Position numbers and translations under genes: made by a program
Notes under the pieces: model-generated
The model's database searches: none
Seen by the model: the letters and a program-made list of their open reading frames with translations, nothing else
Told to the model about the DNA's origin: nothing
Shown here: one piece after another, positions 8,681-23,213 of the stretch
Position numbering within the stretch: position 1 is the stretch's first letter
Layout of the letters: each line of letters opens with the position of its first letter
Assembly (NCBI RefSeq): GCF_001422205.1
Contig: NZ_LMMJ01000001.1
Coordinates: forward strand, 551,591 to 615,590
Source: Curtobacterium sp. Leaf261
Lineage (GTDB): Bacteria; Actinomycetota; Actinomycetes; Actinomycetales; Microbacteriaceae
DNA length: 64,000 nt
Reading direction: 5' to 3'

Positions 8681-10066
8681 CTACGCCCCGAGCAGCCTCG
8701 TCGCGAGGTACCCCTGCAGCTGGTCGAGCGCGACCCGCTCCTGGCTCATGGTGTCGCGCTCGCGCACCGTGACCGCCTGGTCCTCGAGCGTGTCGAAGTC
8801 CACCGTGATGCAGAACGGCGTCCCGATCTCGTCGTTGCGGCGGTAGCGGCGGCCGATCGCGCCGGCGTCGTCGAACTCGACGTTCCAGAACTGCCGGAGG
8901 TCGTCGGCGAGCTTCCGGGCGACGGGCGAGAGCTGCTCGTTGCGGGAGAGCGGGAGCACGGCGGCCTTGACGGGGGCGAGTCGCGGGTCGAGCCGCAGCA
9001 CGGTCCGCTTGTCGATGCCGCCCTTGGCGTTCGGGGCCTCGTCCTCGTGGTAACTGTCGAGGAGGAACGCCATGAGCGCCCGGGTCAGGCCGAACGACGG
9101 CTCAATGACGTACGGCACGTAGCGGTCGCCGGACGCCTGCTCGAAGTACCGGAGGTCCTGGCCGGACTCCCGGATGTGGTTGTTCAGGTCGAAGTCGGTG
9201 CGGTTCGCGACACCCATGAGCTCGCCCCACTCGCTCGACACGAACCCGAACTTGTACTCGATGTCCGCCGTGGCGTCCGAGTAGTGCGCCCGCTCGCCGT
9301 CCGGCACGTCGAAGCGGCGGAGGTTCTCCGGGTCGATGCCGAGGTCGGTGAACCACGACACCGCGTCCTCGATCCACCGCTCGTACCACTCGCCGGCCTC
9401 GGCCGGGGGCACGAAGAACTCGATCTCCATCTGCTCGAACTCGCGCGTCCGGAAGATGAAGTTGCCGGGGGTGATCTCGTTGCGGAACGCCTTGCCGACC
9501 TGGCCGATGCCGAACGGGGGCTTCATGCGGGACGTCGTGACGACCTGGGCGAAGTCGACGAAGATGCCCTGCGCGGTCTCGGGGCGGAGGAAGTTCAGCC
9601 CCTCCTCGTTGTCCACCGGGCCGAGGTAGGTCTTCAGCATCCCGGAGAAGTTCTGCGGCTCGGTCCACTCGCCACGCGTGCCGCAGTTCGAGCAGGCGAT
9701 CTCCGCCATGCCCCCCTCGGGCTCCCGGTTCTTCTTGGCCACGAACGCCTCGATGAGGTGGTCCTGGCGGAACCGGTGGTGGCAGTGCAGGCACTCCACG
9801 AGGGGGTCGGTGAAGGTGGCGATGTGCCCGGACGCCTCCCACACCTTCCGGGGCAGGATCACGGCGGAGTCGAGCCCCACCATGTCACCGCGGCTGCGCA
9901 CGAACCGCTGCCACCACTGCCGCTTGATGTTCTCCTTGAGCTCGACACCGAGGGGGCCGTAGTCCCAGGCGGAGCGGGAACCCCCGTAGATCTCGCCGGA
10001 CTGGAACACGAAGCCGCGACGCTTCGCGAGGGCGATGACGGCGTCGAGACGGGTGGGCTGGGCCAA
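8681..10066 (-). CDS. glyS: Glycyl-tRNA synthetase (dimeric alpha2 type)
   Basis: The 461-residue class II synthetase contains [25 protein letters not shown], the zinc cysteines in ECLHCHHRF and [10 protein letters not shown], and motif 2 ([25 protein letters not shown]). A C-terminal anticodon-binding domain runs from about residue 345. It charges tRNA-Gly. The start is taken as TTG at 10066 ([19 protein letters not shown]): GGAGGA lies 7 nt upstream and the length then equals the usual actinobacterial enzyme. The longer frame to 10228 adds a low-quality Pro/Arg-rich extension. Confidence 0.97.
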   Translation of the reverse strand: MAQPTRLDAVIALAKRRGFVFQSGEIYGGSRSAWDYGPLGVELKENIKRQWWQRFVRSRGDMVGLDSAVILPRKVWEASGHIATFTDPLVECLHCHHRFRQDHLIEAFVAKKNREPEGGMAEIACSNCGTRGEWTEPQNFSGMLKTYLGPVDNEEGLNFLRPETAQGIFVDFAQVVTTSRMKPPFGIGQVGKAFRNEITPGNFIFRTREFEQMEIEFFVPPAEAGEWYERWIEDAVSWFTDLGIDPENLRRFDVPDGERAHYSDATADIEYKFGFVSSEWGELMGVANRTDFDLNNHIRESGQDLRYFEQASGDRYVPYVIEPSFGLTRALMAFLLDSYHEDEAPNAKGGIDKRTVLRLDPRLAPVKAAVLPLSRNEQLSPVARKLADDLRQFWNVEFDDAGAIGRRYRRNDEIGTPFCITVDFDTLEDQAVTVRERDTMSQERVALDQLQGYLATRLLGA

Positions 10067-10206
10067 GGAGAGCTCCTCCAGGTCGCCGAGCTGGATGCCC
10101 GGTGCGGAAACGTACCGGGCAATCGTAGCGGGCGGGCTGGGTCGAGCCGGCCGGTGCGGTCCGGCGGACCTCGTGCACCGGCCTGGAGGCACGACACGCC
10201 TCGGAC

Positions 10207-10235
10207 TTGACAGTGACGTTTCAGACACAGAATCT
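10207..10235 (+). promoter_or_regulatory. Promoter candidate for the bacteriocin cassette
   Basis: A perfect TTGACA (10207-10212) is followed after 17 bp by GAATCT (10230-10235). The bacteriocin ATG is 48 bp further on, after an AAAGGA ribosome binding site. The -10 is imperfect, so it may need an activator. Confidence 0.5.
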
Positions 10236-10282
10236 TTAACGCCACTGCTCCGGTGGGAAGCAGCTAGGGAAAGGAATCCTCG

Positions 10283-10660
10283 ATGAAGAAGATCACCACG
10301 CTCACGACCGGCTTGCTGCTCGCCGCGGGGCTGGCCATCACTCCGGCAATCACCGCGTCCGCGTCACAGACGGACCGGCTCGGGTTCGGGCCGGAGTCCG
10401 GCGGGGCTGTCGCGACGACGGAGACGCAGTCGCGCACGACCCCGTCGGACACCAGCGCCCGGAGCGGGGGTGGGACATGGATCTGGGGCATCAACTCGGT
10501 TGTCTTCTCGAATTATCTCCATGGTTCGCGCTGCCACGGCTCAAGTGTGCAGGGCAAGACCTTCGTCCGGAGCAAGAACGTTGGGTCTGGGAAGTGGTCG
10601 TACGCGAACGCCGTGCCTCGGTTCAACGCAGTCGACGAGGCCTACTACCGCCTCTGCTGA
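10283..10660 (+). CDS. Lactococcin 972-family bacteriocin precursor
   Basis: The 125-residue precursor has a Sec signal peptide ([20 protein letters not shown], likely cleaved after ASA near residue 27), a Ser/Thr-rich spacer, and a C-terminal core of about 62 residues. The core pattern GGGTWIWG...[18 protein letters not shown]...GKWSYANA...DEAYY matches lactococcin 972, a secreted peptide reported to block septum formation by binding lipid II. Unusual features are C84 and the C-terminal C125, which could form a disulfide; lactococcin 972 has no such pair as I recall. The 7-TM protein and ABC ATPase that normally accompany this family follow directly. Confidence 0.9.
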   Translation: MKKITTLTTGLLLAAGLAITPAITASASQTDRLGFGPESGGAVATTETQSRTTPSDTSARSGGGTWIWGINSVVFSNYLHGSRCHGSSVQGKTFVRSKNVGSGKWSYANAVPRFNAVDEAYYRLC

Positions 10661-10668
10661 CCAACCCG

Positions 10669-10705
10669 GGTGAGCGCCCGCCGTGATGCACGGCGGGCGC
10701 TCACC
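10669..10705 (+). terminator. Hairpin between the bacteriocin gene and its export/immunity genes
   Basis: Perfect 17-nt arms (10669-10685 and 10689-10705) enclose a 3-nt loop, and the downstream ribosome binding site follows immediately. It probably acts as an attenuator or RNA stabiliser so that bacteriocin is made in excess over the membrane proteins. There is no U-tract. Confidence 0.65.
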
Positions 10706-10722
10706 TCATGAAAGGCGGTTGC

Positions 10723-12783
10723 ATGCTCCCCCGAACGCTTCGCTGGGCCTACGTCGTCCCGATCCTGGTCGCGCAGCTCTTCGCGTTCTTCACGATGTTC
10801 GAGACCGACCAGGACCGATTCATCGGGCCGACGTCGATCATCAAGGTCTCCGAGACTGCCGACAGCGCCCCCGCCGCAGACGTCACCGCCATGGTCCGCC
10901 GCGTCAGCCGTGAGACGGGGGCGGGGATCGCCCGAGAGGTGACCGATGCGAGCGACCCGAACCGGCACCGCACCCTCGTGGTCACGGCGAGCGACACGAC
11001 GTCGCTCCCCGGCCGTTGGACGGTCGACGGGTATCGCGACTTCGACCCATCGATGCGCACCTCCGTGGTGGCCATGGACGAGTCGAACTCGGCGGACCCG
11101 CGCGGCTACTACTACACGTTCGCGGGCCACGGCTCCGAGGGCGTGTTCGTGGACGGCTTCCGGAGCCTCGGCTACGAGGTGCGCGCCGCGCCGTACGAAA
11201 CCATCCTCGACATGTCGCTGTGGACAGTCGGCGGGTCCGGACTCGCAGCCGCAGGATCCCTTGTGCTATTGGTGGTCGTGCTCGCGGCCGGTGGTTGCCT
11301 CGGAGCACCACGGCGTGGCGCGCTCCGCCGGATGTCCGGCGCGAGTGCTGTCGCTGTCTGCCTCCGCGAGGCGTGGGACGTCACCCGACGGGCGGCACCG
11401 TGGTTCGCCACGCTGATCGTCGGCGCAGCGCTGCTCGGCGTGTACAACGGTCTCGCGCAGCACACGACCTACCTGCTCGTGTTCGGCGTGCTCTGGGTGG
11501 TCTTCACCGTTCCCGTCGTCCTGACGCATGTCATCTGCACCCTGGTGCTGCGCCGCCAGCAGATCGCGAGCGCCATCCGCGGCAACCGGCCCGCTCGTTC
11601 GTCGATCGCGCTCGCTGGCGCATCGAGAGTGGTCGCGACCCTGATCCTCGTCCCCTCGGTGTTCGCGTCCGTGCAGAGCACTGCTGCGACGGCGTCCATC
11701 CAGGCAGCGCGTGCCGACCGAGCAGCTGCCGGAACTGCGGCGCAGCTCTGGGGCAGCGGCAGCCTCGGTGCACCATCGCGACGAGACGCATTCTGGGATC
11801 GGCTCGGACGGTTCGCCCGTGACGCGCAATCGCGGCGGGAAGCATTCCTGGTCCACGGGGATGAGCTGTCGGTTGCGGATCGTCCAGACCTCGGGGCACT
11901 TCCGGTGCTCGTGGTCGACAGGGGATACCTCGAACGTCAGACCGTGCGAGGAGCTGACGGCGCACGCGTCGAAGTGCCTCCCGGGGGGCAAATCGGCGGG
12001 GTCCCTGAGGTCATGATCCCCGAGCGCCTTCGGGCAGAGGCGTCTGCGGTCACGGACGCCGTCCGCGACCAGGTGCTGCGAGATCCTCGGGGCGGACCAG
12101 CACCCGACGTGAGGACGGGATTGATCAAGGACGCCCAACGGCTCTACACCTACTCGACGGACCAGATACGGATGCCCTCGTGGGTCGTCGATCCGGTCGT
12201 CGTCGTCGAGCCTCCTGGCAGCGCCACCTTCAGCGACGACACCTACGGGAGCTGGATCACGAGTGGCGAGGTGCTGTTCACCGACACTGATGTCGCTGCC
12301 ACCGCGATCGCCCGCCATCACCTCGATCGGGTGTTCCTCGCGGTGTTCCCGGTCGCACGGGAGGCGGCGGACGAAGAGCACCGGCTCACTGCGGCGCGCC
12401 GGGTCGCCCTCCTCTCCGGGATCGGTGCGATCGCCGTCGCCGTGTTCGCCGCGGCAGGAACCGTGGGTCTGGTGCGGCGTCGACAGGCAACGGAGAACTT
12501 CGCGCGGTTCGCCAGCGGCTGGTCGTACGCACGAGCGAATCGCGCGCTACTGGCTCTCGAGTGTGCGGTCTTCCTTCTCGGAACCCTTGCCTGCGCGAAC
12601 GCGTTCTGGTCGGCCCGTACCAGCGTTCGCGGACCGCTCCAGGCACTCGATCCATCGGCGGCGAGCGCACCAGCAGCTCTGTCCGGGTCGATGGCAGCCG
12701 TCTGCTTCGTGAGCGCAGTGTCGATCGGGGTCGGACTGGTCAGCAGCGCACGGTCGATCAGGTCCAGGTCGTCCGAGTCATGA
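10723..12783 (+). CDS. Bacteriocin-associated integral membrane protein (DUF1430 / 7-TM immunity-export type)
   Basis: The 686-residue protein has one N-terminal TM segment, a large extracytoplasmic domain, a group of four hydrophobic segments (about residues 165-315, including LAAAGSLVLLVVVLAAGG and TTYLLVFGVLWVVFTVPVVL), a second soluble domain, and three C-terminal segments (from about 560). This layout matches the integral membrane partner of lactococcin-972-type ABC systems, proposed for export and/or self-immunity. The ATG at 10723 (MLPRTLRWAYVV) is preferred because AAAGGCGG lies 4 nt upstream; the ATG at 10708 contains that site. Its stop overlaps an ATG of the ATPase frame. Confidence 0.85.
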   Translation: MLPRTLRWAYVVPILVAQLFAFFTMFETDQDRFIGPTSIIKVSETADSAPAADVTAMVRRVSRETGAGIAREVTDASDPNRHRTLVVTASDTTSLPGRWTVDGYRDFDPSMRTSVVAMDESNSADPRGYYYTFAGHGSEGVFVDGFRSLGYEVRAAPYETILDMSLWTVGGSGLAAAGSLVLLVVVLAAGGCLGAPRRGALRRMSGASAVAVCLREAWDVTRRAAPWFATLIVGAALLGVYNGLAQHTTYLLVFGVLWVVFTVPVVLTHVICTLVLRRQQIASAIRGNRPARSSIALAGASRVVATLILVPSVFASVQSTAATASIQAARADRAAAGTAAQLWGSGSLGAPSRRDAFWDRLGRFARDAQSRREAFLVHGDELSVADRPDLGALPVLVVDRGYLERQTVRGADGARVEVPPGGQIGGVPEVMIPERLRAEASAVTDAVRDQVLRDPRGGPAPDVRTGLIKDAQRLYTYSTDQIRMPSWVVDPVVVVEPPGSATFSDDTYGSWITSGEVLFTDTDVAATAIARHHLDRVFLAVFPVAREAADEEHRLTAARRVALLSGIGAIAVAVFAAAGTVGLVRRRQATENFARFASGWSYARANRALLALECAVFLLGTLACANAFWSARTSVRGPLQALDPSAASAPAALSGSMAAVCFVSAVSIGVGLVSSARSIRSRSSES

Positions 12784-12806
12784 ACACACCACGAAGGGAA
12801 GATCCG

Positions 12807-13505
12807 ATGATCGAGGTACGAGGTGCCACGAAGCGCCGGGGCAAACGGACCATCTGGGCCGACGTCGACCTGACCGTCGCCCGCGGTGAACTGCTCGCGC
12901 TGACGGGAGCGAGCGGCTCGGGGAAGTCGACCCTGCTCGACTGCATCGGACTCATCGACGCGCTCGACGGCGGCACGGTGGTGCTCGACGGGCGGGACAC
13001 GGGGCCGATGCACGCTCGGGGACGACGACTCGCGCGGCGCGACCTCCTCGGCTACCTGTTCCAGAACTACGCACTGGTGGAGGACGCCACCGTCGAGGCG
13101 AACCTCGACGTCGTCCGAGCCGGAGCAACCCGGCGCAGGACCCGCCGCGAGGAGAACGAGGAGGCGCTCGACCGGGTCGGTCTCGTCGGCCGCTCGAAGG
13201 ACGTCGTCCACGAGCTGAGCGGTGGGGAACAACAACGGGTCGCACTCGCACGGCTCCTGGTGAAGCGTCCCCGCATCGTCCTCGCCGACGAACCGACGGG
13301 TGCCCTCGACTCCGTCAACGCCGACATGGTGATGACGGTCCTCCGCGAGTTCGCCGACGCGGGTGCAGCTGTCCTCGTCGCGACGCACACCGATTCCGTC
13401 CGCGAGGCGTGCGACCGGGAGTTCTCGCTCGACGACCTCGCAGCCCCGACGACGGCACCGGTCCCGATCCGAACGGGAGCAGAAGCAGCGGGACGCTCCG
13501 CCTGA
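12807..13505 (+). CDS. ABC transporter ATP-binding protein of the bacteriocin cassette
   Basis: The 232-residue ATPase has Walker A GASGSGKS (residues 34-41), a Q-loop (YLFQNYALVEDATVEANL), the signature LSGGEQQRVALARLL and Walker B IVLADEPTGALD. It belongs to the LolD/MacB-like subgroup used with lactococcin-972-type membrane partners. The start at 12807 (MIEVRGATKRR) has AAGGGAAG just upstream; an in-frame ATG at 12780 overlaps the previous stop and would add nine residues. The gene converges on the aminotransferase with only 2 bp between stops. Confidence 0.92.
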   Translation: MIEVRGATKRRGKRTIWADVDLTVARGELLALTGASGSGKSTLLDCIGLIDALDGGTVVLDGRDTGPMHARGRRLARRDLLGYLFQNYALVEDATVEANLDVVRAGATRRRTRREENEEALDRVGLVGRSKDVVHELSGGEQQRVALARLLVKRPRIVLADEPTGALDSVNADMVMTVLREFADAGAAVLVATHTDSVREACDREFSLDDLAAPTTAPVPIRTGAEAAGRSA

Positions 13506-13507
13506 CC

Positions 13508-14626
<1,119 letters not shown>

Positions 14627-14696
14627 GTCCCCATGCTCGCGGGCACTGATCCATCACAGAAGAGGGAATCCACGAGGGCTGCCATAACATCGCATG

Positions 14697-15698
14697 ATGG
14701 ACGATCTCGAGCCGCAGACCCTCCGTGTCCTCCGCGCCCTCGCCGACGTCGGCTCGATCACGGGAGCTGCGACCGCGCTCGGGATCAGTCAGCCCGCCGT
14801 CAGTCAGCACCTGCAGCGCGCCGAGGCCCGGCTCGGCCAGCCGCTCGCTCTCCGCGGTCCGCGAGGCATCACCCTGACGGACGCAGGGCGCATCCTCGCG
14901 GGGCACGCCGTCCACGTGGACGCCGCCCTCGCCGCCGCGCGTCAGGACCTGGACGCACTCGGCGGTCTCATCCGCGGTCGGGTCCGGCTCGCCGGCTTCC
15001 CGTCGGCGTCGTCCACCCTCGTGCCGGACGTCCTCGCGCGGCTCGCGCGATCCGCCCCGGGACTCGACGTCAGCTACGTCGAGGTCGAGCCGCCCGAGGC
15101 CGTCGCGATGCTCCGCGAGGGCGAGGTCGACCTCGCGCTGACCTTCACCTACGTCGGCGAGGAGCAGCGGCCCGAGCCGTCGCTCCGCTCCCGGCCGATC
15201 GGTACCGACCCGCTCGTCCTGGTCACGCCGGCCGACGGCGCGCAGACGGTCGACGAGAACCGGACGGGAGGCAGGGTGCCGGACCCGACGGACCGCACCC
15301 CTGCCACGGGGCGCGCGGGGACGGCTGGTACCGGAGGTCCGGTCGACCTCGCGGACCATCGGGACTCCCGCTGGATCGGTGGGTGTCCGCGGTGCCGGGG
15401 CCACCTGCTTGCCTCGTGCCGGGCGTCGGGGTTCACCCCCGACATCGTCCTCGAGACGGACAACGCCGCCGCCGTGCTCGGTCTCGTCGGCGCCGGCCTC
15501 GGGGTCGCACTGCTGCCACGGCTGGCACTCGCGAGCTCGATCGTCCCGCCGACCGTCCGGATCGACCCCGTGGACGACCTGTTGGCCCGGCGCATCGAGG
15601 TCGCCGTCATCCGGGGCACCGCCCGCGTGCCGAGCATCCGCGCCGCGCTCGACGCCGTGGTGGCCCTGGACACGGTCGCCGTCGGGCTCGCTGTCTGA
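14697..15698 (+). CDS. LysR-family transcriptional regulator with an in-frame insert
   Basis: The 333-residue protein has an N-terminal winged HTH (LRVLRALADVGSITGAATALGISQPAVSQHLQRAEARLG, residues about 5-60) and a substrate-binding domain from about residue 90. Start 14697 places TAACAT (14685-14690) 6 nt upstream, a leaderless arrangement; ATG 14694 is 3 nt earlier. The effector domain is interrupted by about 31 residues (ENRTGGRVPDPTDRTP onward), encoded between 8-bp direct repeats, which do not look like LysR sequence. The flanks (LVTPADGAQTVD and DLADHRDSRWIGG) join sensibly without it. A likely target is the divergent aminotransferase gene. Confidence 0.9.
   Translation: MDDLEPQTLRVLRALADVGSITGAATALGISQPAVSQHLQRAEARLGQPLALRGPRGITLTDAGRILAGHAVHVDAALAAARQDLDALGGLIRGRVRLAGFPSASSTLVPDVLARLARSAPGLDVSYVEVEPPEAVAMLREGEVDLALTFTYVGEEQRPEPSLRSRPIGTDPLVLVTPADGAQTVDENRTGGRVPDPTDRTPATGRAGTAGTGGPVDLADHRDSRWIGGCPRCRGHLLASCRASGFTPDIVLETDNAAAVLGLVGAGLGVALLPRLALASSIVPPTVRIDPVDDLLARRIEVAVIRGTARVPSIRAALDAVVALDTVAVGLAV
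15247..15347. repeat. 93-bp in-frame insertion bounded by 8-bp direct repeats within the LysR gene
   Basis: CGGTCGAC occurs at 15247-15254 and 15340-15347, exactly 93 bp apart (31 codons). The segment between carries GGACGGGAGGCAGGGTGCC, a family-C half-arm. Direct repeats plus a repeat-family fragment suggest insertion, although convergent sequence is possible. Confidence 0.55.
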
Positions 15699-15738
15699 CC
15701 GGCCGGGCGCGCCGACCGGCAGCGGCGCGGTCGGGTCG

Positions 15739-15786
15739 TCAGAGCATCGGGGCGTCAGAGCGTCGGGGCGTCAGAGCGTCGGGGCG
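15739..15786. repeat. 16-bp tandem repeat spanning the uppS stop codon
   Basis: Three units (TCAGAGCGTCGGGGCG and a one-base variant) start at 15739, 15755 and 15771. The third contains the uppS stop (complement TCA at 15771-15773), so two extra copies of the gene end lie just downstream. Confidence 0.9.
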
Positions 15787-16568
15787 TCCACGGCTCCGCC
15801 GAACCGCCGGTCGCGCGACGCGTACAGCTGGATCGCATCCCAGAGGTCCTGCCGCCGGAAGTCCGGCCAGAGCCGGTCGAGGAACACCATTTCGGCGTAG
15901 GCGGACTGCCAGAGCAGGAAGTTGCTCGTCCGCTGCTCGCCGGAGCTCCGGACGAACAGGTCGACGTCGGGCATCTCCGGCGTGTACAGCCGCCGGGCGA
16001 TCGTCTTCTCGCTGACCTGTGACGGCTTCATCCTGCCGGCAGCGACGTCGTCGGCGATCCCCCGGACGGCATCGGCGATCTCGGTCCGGCCGCCGTAGTT
16101 CACGCACATGGTCAGGGTCAGGACGTCGTTGTGCGCCGTCATCCGCTCGGCGACCTGCAGTTCGTCGATGACGCTCCGCCAGAGCCTCGGCCGACGCCCC
16201 GCCCAGCGGACCCGAACGCCCCAGTCGTTCAGCTGATCACGCCGCCGGTGGATGACGTCGCGGTTGAACCCCATGAGGAACCGGACCTCTTCCGGGGAGC
16301 GCTTCCAGTTCTCCGTCGAGAAGGCGTAGGCCGAGATGTGCTTGACGCCGACCTGGATGCCCCCGGCGACGACGTCGAGCAGCGAGGCCTCCCCTGCGCG
16401 GTGACCCTCGATCCGCGTGAGCCCCTTGCCGTTCGCCCAGCGGCCGTTGCCGTCCATCACGATGGCGACGTGCTCGGGGACGGCGCCGGCCGGGAACCGC
16501 GGCGGTGTCTCCCCGGTCCAGTCGATCGGCCGGAACGGCTCGGGTTCGCTCTGTCGGCGGGGGCTCAT
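15771..16568 (-). CDS. uppS: Isoprenyl transferase (cis-prenyl diphosphate synthase)
   Basis: The 265-residue enzyme has all conserved blocks of cis-prenyltransferases: [18 protein letters not shown] with the catalytic Asp, [29 protein letters not shown], and the C-terminal [27 protein letters not shown]. It extends allylic diphosphates with IPP to make the C50/C55 lipid carrier for peptidoglycan. The start at 16568 ([12 protein letters not shown]) lies 10 bp after the recO stop. Its 3' end is the template of a 16-bp tandem repeat. Confidence 0.96.
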   Translation of the reverse strand: MSPRRQSEPEPFRPIDWTGETPPRFPAGAVPEHVAIVMDGNGRWANGKGLTRIEGHRAGEASLLDVVAGGIQVGVKHISAYAFSTENWKRSPEEVRFLMGFNRDVIHRRRDQLNDWGVRVRWAGRRPRLWRSVIDELQVAERMTAHNDVLTLTMCVNYGGRTEIADAVRGIADDVAAGRMKPSQVSEKTIARRLYTPEMPDVDLFVRSSGEQRTSNFLLWQSAYAEMVFLDRLWPDFRRQDLWDAIQLYASRDRRFGGAVDAPTL

Positions 16569-16578
16569 GCGGCGTGCC

Positions 16579-17430
16579 TCATGCGGTGGGGGTTCCTTCC
16601 GGAGATGTGGCGGACGGAGATGTGGCGGACGGGGCAGTGGCGGACGGGATGTTGTCTGCCGGGAGCGGGTCGTGCCTCCCGTCCGTGGGCAGACGTGTCG
16701 GGCGCTCCGTGCGGTCGACGTGCGGGAGCGACCGCAACGATCGTTCCAGATGCCACTGGGCGTACGCGGCGACGACCCCCGAGGCACGCGATCGGGTGCG
16801 CTCGTCCGTGGCCTCGGCCGCGGTCCAGTCGCCCGCGAGCAGGGCGCCGAGGAGCGCGAGCGTCCCCGGATCGAGCCGCGGCGTCCCCGGGGGTGCCGCA
16901 CGGTCGGCGACGACCCCGCCGAGCTGGACGACGAACGCGGTGTGCGGCCCCGGGTCCCCGGTGACCGCGCACGTGCTGAAGCTCGGCGCCCACCCGGCGA
17001 TGCTCATGGCCCGGAGCAGGTACGAATCCAGGGTGAGTGTCGACGCGTGCTCCTGCTTGGACAGGGACCGGAGCGCACCGACGAGGAGCAGGTACTGCTG
17101 CAGGCCGACATCGGCGTCACTCAGCCGGTCGGCGGTCTCGACCATGGCGCTCGCGGCGGTGTAGCTGCCGTAGTCGGCGGCGATCTGCGCGCCGTAGGAC
17201 CCGAGTGACTCGGCCTGGGTCACGATGTCGAGCGAGCGACCCTCGTAGAACTGCGCGTCGACGACCATGAACGGTTCGAGCCGCGACCCAAACTTGCTCG
17301 CGGTGCGCCGGACACCCTTCGCCACGGCACGGATCTTGCCGTGCTGTCGGCTCAGCATGGTGACGATCCGGTCGGCCTCCCCCAGCTTGTGGGTGCGGAG
17401 GACGACGCACTCGTCGCGGTACAGGGGCAC
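16579..17430 (-). CDS. recO: DNA repair protein RecO
   Basis: The 283-residue protein has the N-terminal OB domain ([42 protein letters not shown]) and the helical RecO C-domain. It acts in the RecFOR pathway, loading RecA on SSB-coated gaps. The start is GTG at 17430, with GATACT 6 nt upstream (leaderless). The last 45 or so residues are non-conserved: a DGRHDPLPA segment identical at DNA level (16665-16686) to one in the gene at 7.6 kb, then [16 protein letters not shown] from a 12-bp tandem repeat. uppS follows after 10 bp. Confidence 0.95.
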   Translation of the reverse strand: MPLYRDECVVLRTHKLGEADRIVTMLSRQHGKIRAVAKGVRRTASKFGSRLEPFMVVDAQFYEGRSLDIVTQAESLGSYGAQIAADYGSYTAASAMVETADRLSDADVGLQQYLLLVGALRSLSKQEHASTLTLDSYLLRAMSIAGWAPSFSTCAVTGDPGPHTAFVVQLGGVVADRAAPPGTPRLDPGTLALLGALLAGDWTAAEATDERTRSRASGVVAAYAQWHLERSLRSLPHVDRTERPTRLPTDGRHDPLPADNIPSATAPSATSPSATSPEGTPTA

Positions 17431-17475
17431 GGGTCCAGTATCCCCCGTGCCCCCGACGCAGCCCGCCCTTCGCAA

Positions 17476-17537
17476 GACACGAAGATGGCCGCATCGCGCA
17501 GAGTCATTTCCCTGCGCGACGCGGCCAACCTGGTGTC
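17476..17537. repeat. Family D palindrome, copy D2
   Basis: Imperfect arms extend from GACAC (17476-17480) to GTGTC (17533-17537) around a CGCAGAG/TTTCCCTGCG centre with GGCCGC and GCGGCCAAC flanks. It lies between leuA and recO and may terminate leuA transcription. Confidence 0.75.
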
Positions 17538-17549
17538 CTGCGGGAAGAC

Positions 17550-21828
<4,279 letters not shown>

Positions 21829-21956
21829 GTCCCCACTGTCGCGGACGGGAGGCACGGGTCGCGTCGGCCGCTCGGCTCGCGTCCGTCACTCGCTGGGATG
21901 ACACGTGTCCAGGGGCGGATGCCTCCCTGTCGGAGCCGGTCGGTAGCGTTCCACCC

Positions 21957-23120
21957 ATGAGCGAACCCGCACGCACCCCGGTGTCCTTCCCGCTGTCGAT
22001 CGACCCCGCGGCCGTCGCGGACCTGCGGGCACGCCTCCGTGCGACGCGCTGGCCCGACGAACCGGAGGACGCCGGCTGGTCGATGGGAGCCGATGTCGCG
22101 TCCCTGCGATCGCTCGTCGCGTACTGGGCGGACGAGTTCGACTTCGAGGCTCGGCTCGGTGAGCTCTGGGACGCGCCGCACTTCCGCACCTCGCTCGACG
22201 GGCTCGGCATCCACTTCGTCCATGCCCGGGCTGCCGACCGTTCGGTCCGGTCGATGCCGATCCTGCTCGCGCACGGCTGGCCGGACTCGGCATGGCGGTA
22301 CTCCGAGGTCATCGGGCTCCTCACCGACCCCGGCGCGCACGGCGCGGACCCGGCCGATGCCTTCGACGTCGTCGTGCCGGACATGCCCGGCTACGGCTGG
22401 TCGGACGCACCGGCGGGAGCACCGCTCGACACGGTCGCCGTCGCGGGGCTCTGGGCGAGGCTCATGACCGACCTCGGGTACGACCGCTTCGGCGCCGCCG
22501 GCGGTGACATCGGCAGCGGGGTCGTCCGGTTCCTCGCGCTCGACCACGCGGACCGGATCGCAGCAGTGCACCGGATGGACGCCGGTGTGCCGAACAGCGC
22601 GTCCGCACCGCAGACGCTGACCCGCGAGGAGCGCGCGTTCGTCGACCGCGCCGCCCGGTGGAACGCCGATGAGGGCGGGTACATGCACATGCACCGGACG
22701 AAGCCGCAGACCGCGGCGTTCGGACTGACCGACTCCCCCGTCGGGCTCCTCGCGTGGATCGTCGAGAAGCTCCGCGCGTGGAGCGACTGCGACGGGGACG
22801 TCGAGCAGGCGTTCACCCGCGACCAGATCCTGACGAACGTCTCGATCTACTGGCTCACCGGGACGATCGCGTCCGCGATGCGGATGTACCGCGCGAACGC
22901 CGCGATCGCTCCGGAGCAGCTCGCGCGGCGTGTCGAGGTGCCGTCCGGGTTCGCGCTGTACCCGGCGGATCTCGTCCGCCCGCCCCGGGCGTGGCTCGAG
23001 CGGACGACGAACCTCGTGCGGGTGACCGAGCCCGCGCGCGGCGGGCACTTCGCACCGATCGAGGACCCGGCCGGGTACGCCGCGGAGCTCCGGGAGTTCT
23101 TCCGGCCGTACCGCGCCTGA
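21957..23120 (+). CDS. Epoxide hydrolase (alpha/beta hydrolase with EHN domain)
   Basis: The 387-residue protein begins with the EHN motif (DLRARLRATRWPDEPEDAGWSMG, residues about 22-44) and continues as an alpha/beta hydrolase: oxyanion segment LLAHGWPDSAWRY (104-115), nucleophile D184 in GAAGGDIGSG, and the catalytic His in ARGGHFAPIEDP near the C-terminus. It opens epoxides to diols; the substrate is not predictable. TAGCGT (21944-21949) lies 7 nt before the ATG, a leaderless start. It is divergent from the ABC exporter genes. Confidence 0.92.
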   Translation: MSEPARTPVSFPLSIDPAAVADLRARLRATRWPDEPEDAGWSMGADVASLRSLVAYWADEFDFEARLGELWDAPHFRTSLDGLGIHFVHARAADRSVRSMPILLAHGWPDSAWRYSEVIGLLTDPGAHGADPADAFDVVVPDMPGYGWSDAPAGAPLDTVAVAGLWARLMTDLGYDRFGAAGGDIGSGVVRFLALDHADRIAAVHRMDAGVPNSASAPQTLTREERAFVDRAARWNADEGGYMHMHRTKPQTAAFGLTDSPVGLLAWIVEKLRAWSDCDGDVEQAFTRDQILTNVSIYWLTGTIASAMRMYRANAAIAPEQLARRVEVPSGFALYPADLVRPPRAWLERTTNLVRVTEPARGGHFAPIEDPAGYAAELREFFRPYRA

Positions 23121-23213
23121 GCGCCGCCCGCGGACAACTGCGCGTCCGGACGACATGTGCGCCGTCTGACGACCGAGCACTCGTCGCCGGGGCGAGCGCT
23201 CCGTGCCGAGCAG

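Noticed and set aside
10067..10228. Longer N-terminus for glyS
   Set aside because: The added residues are Pro/Arg-rich and not part of the synthetase fold; TTG 10066 has a strong ribosome binding site.
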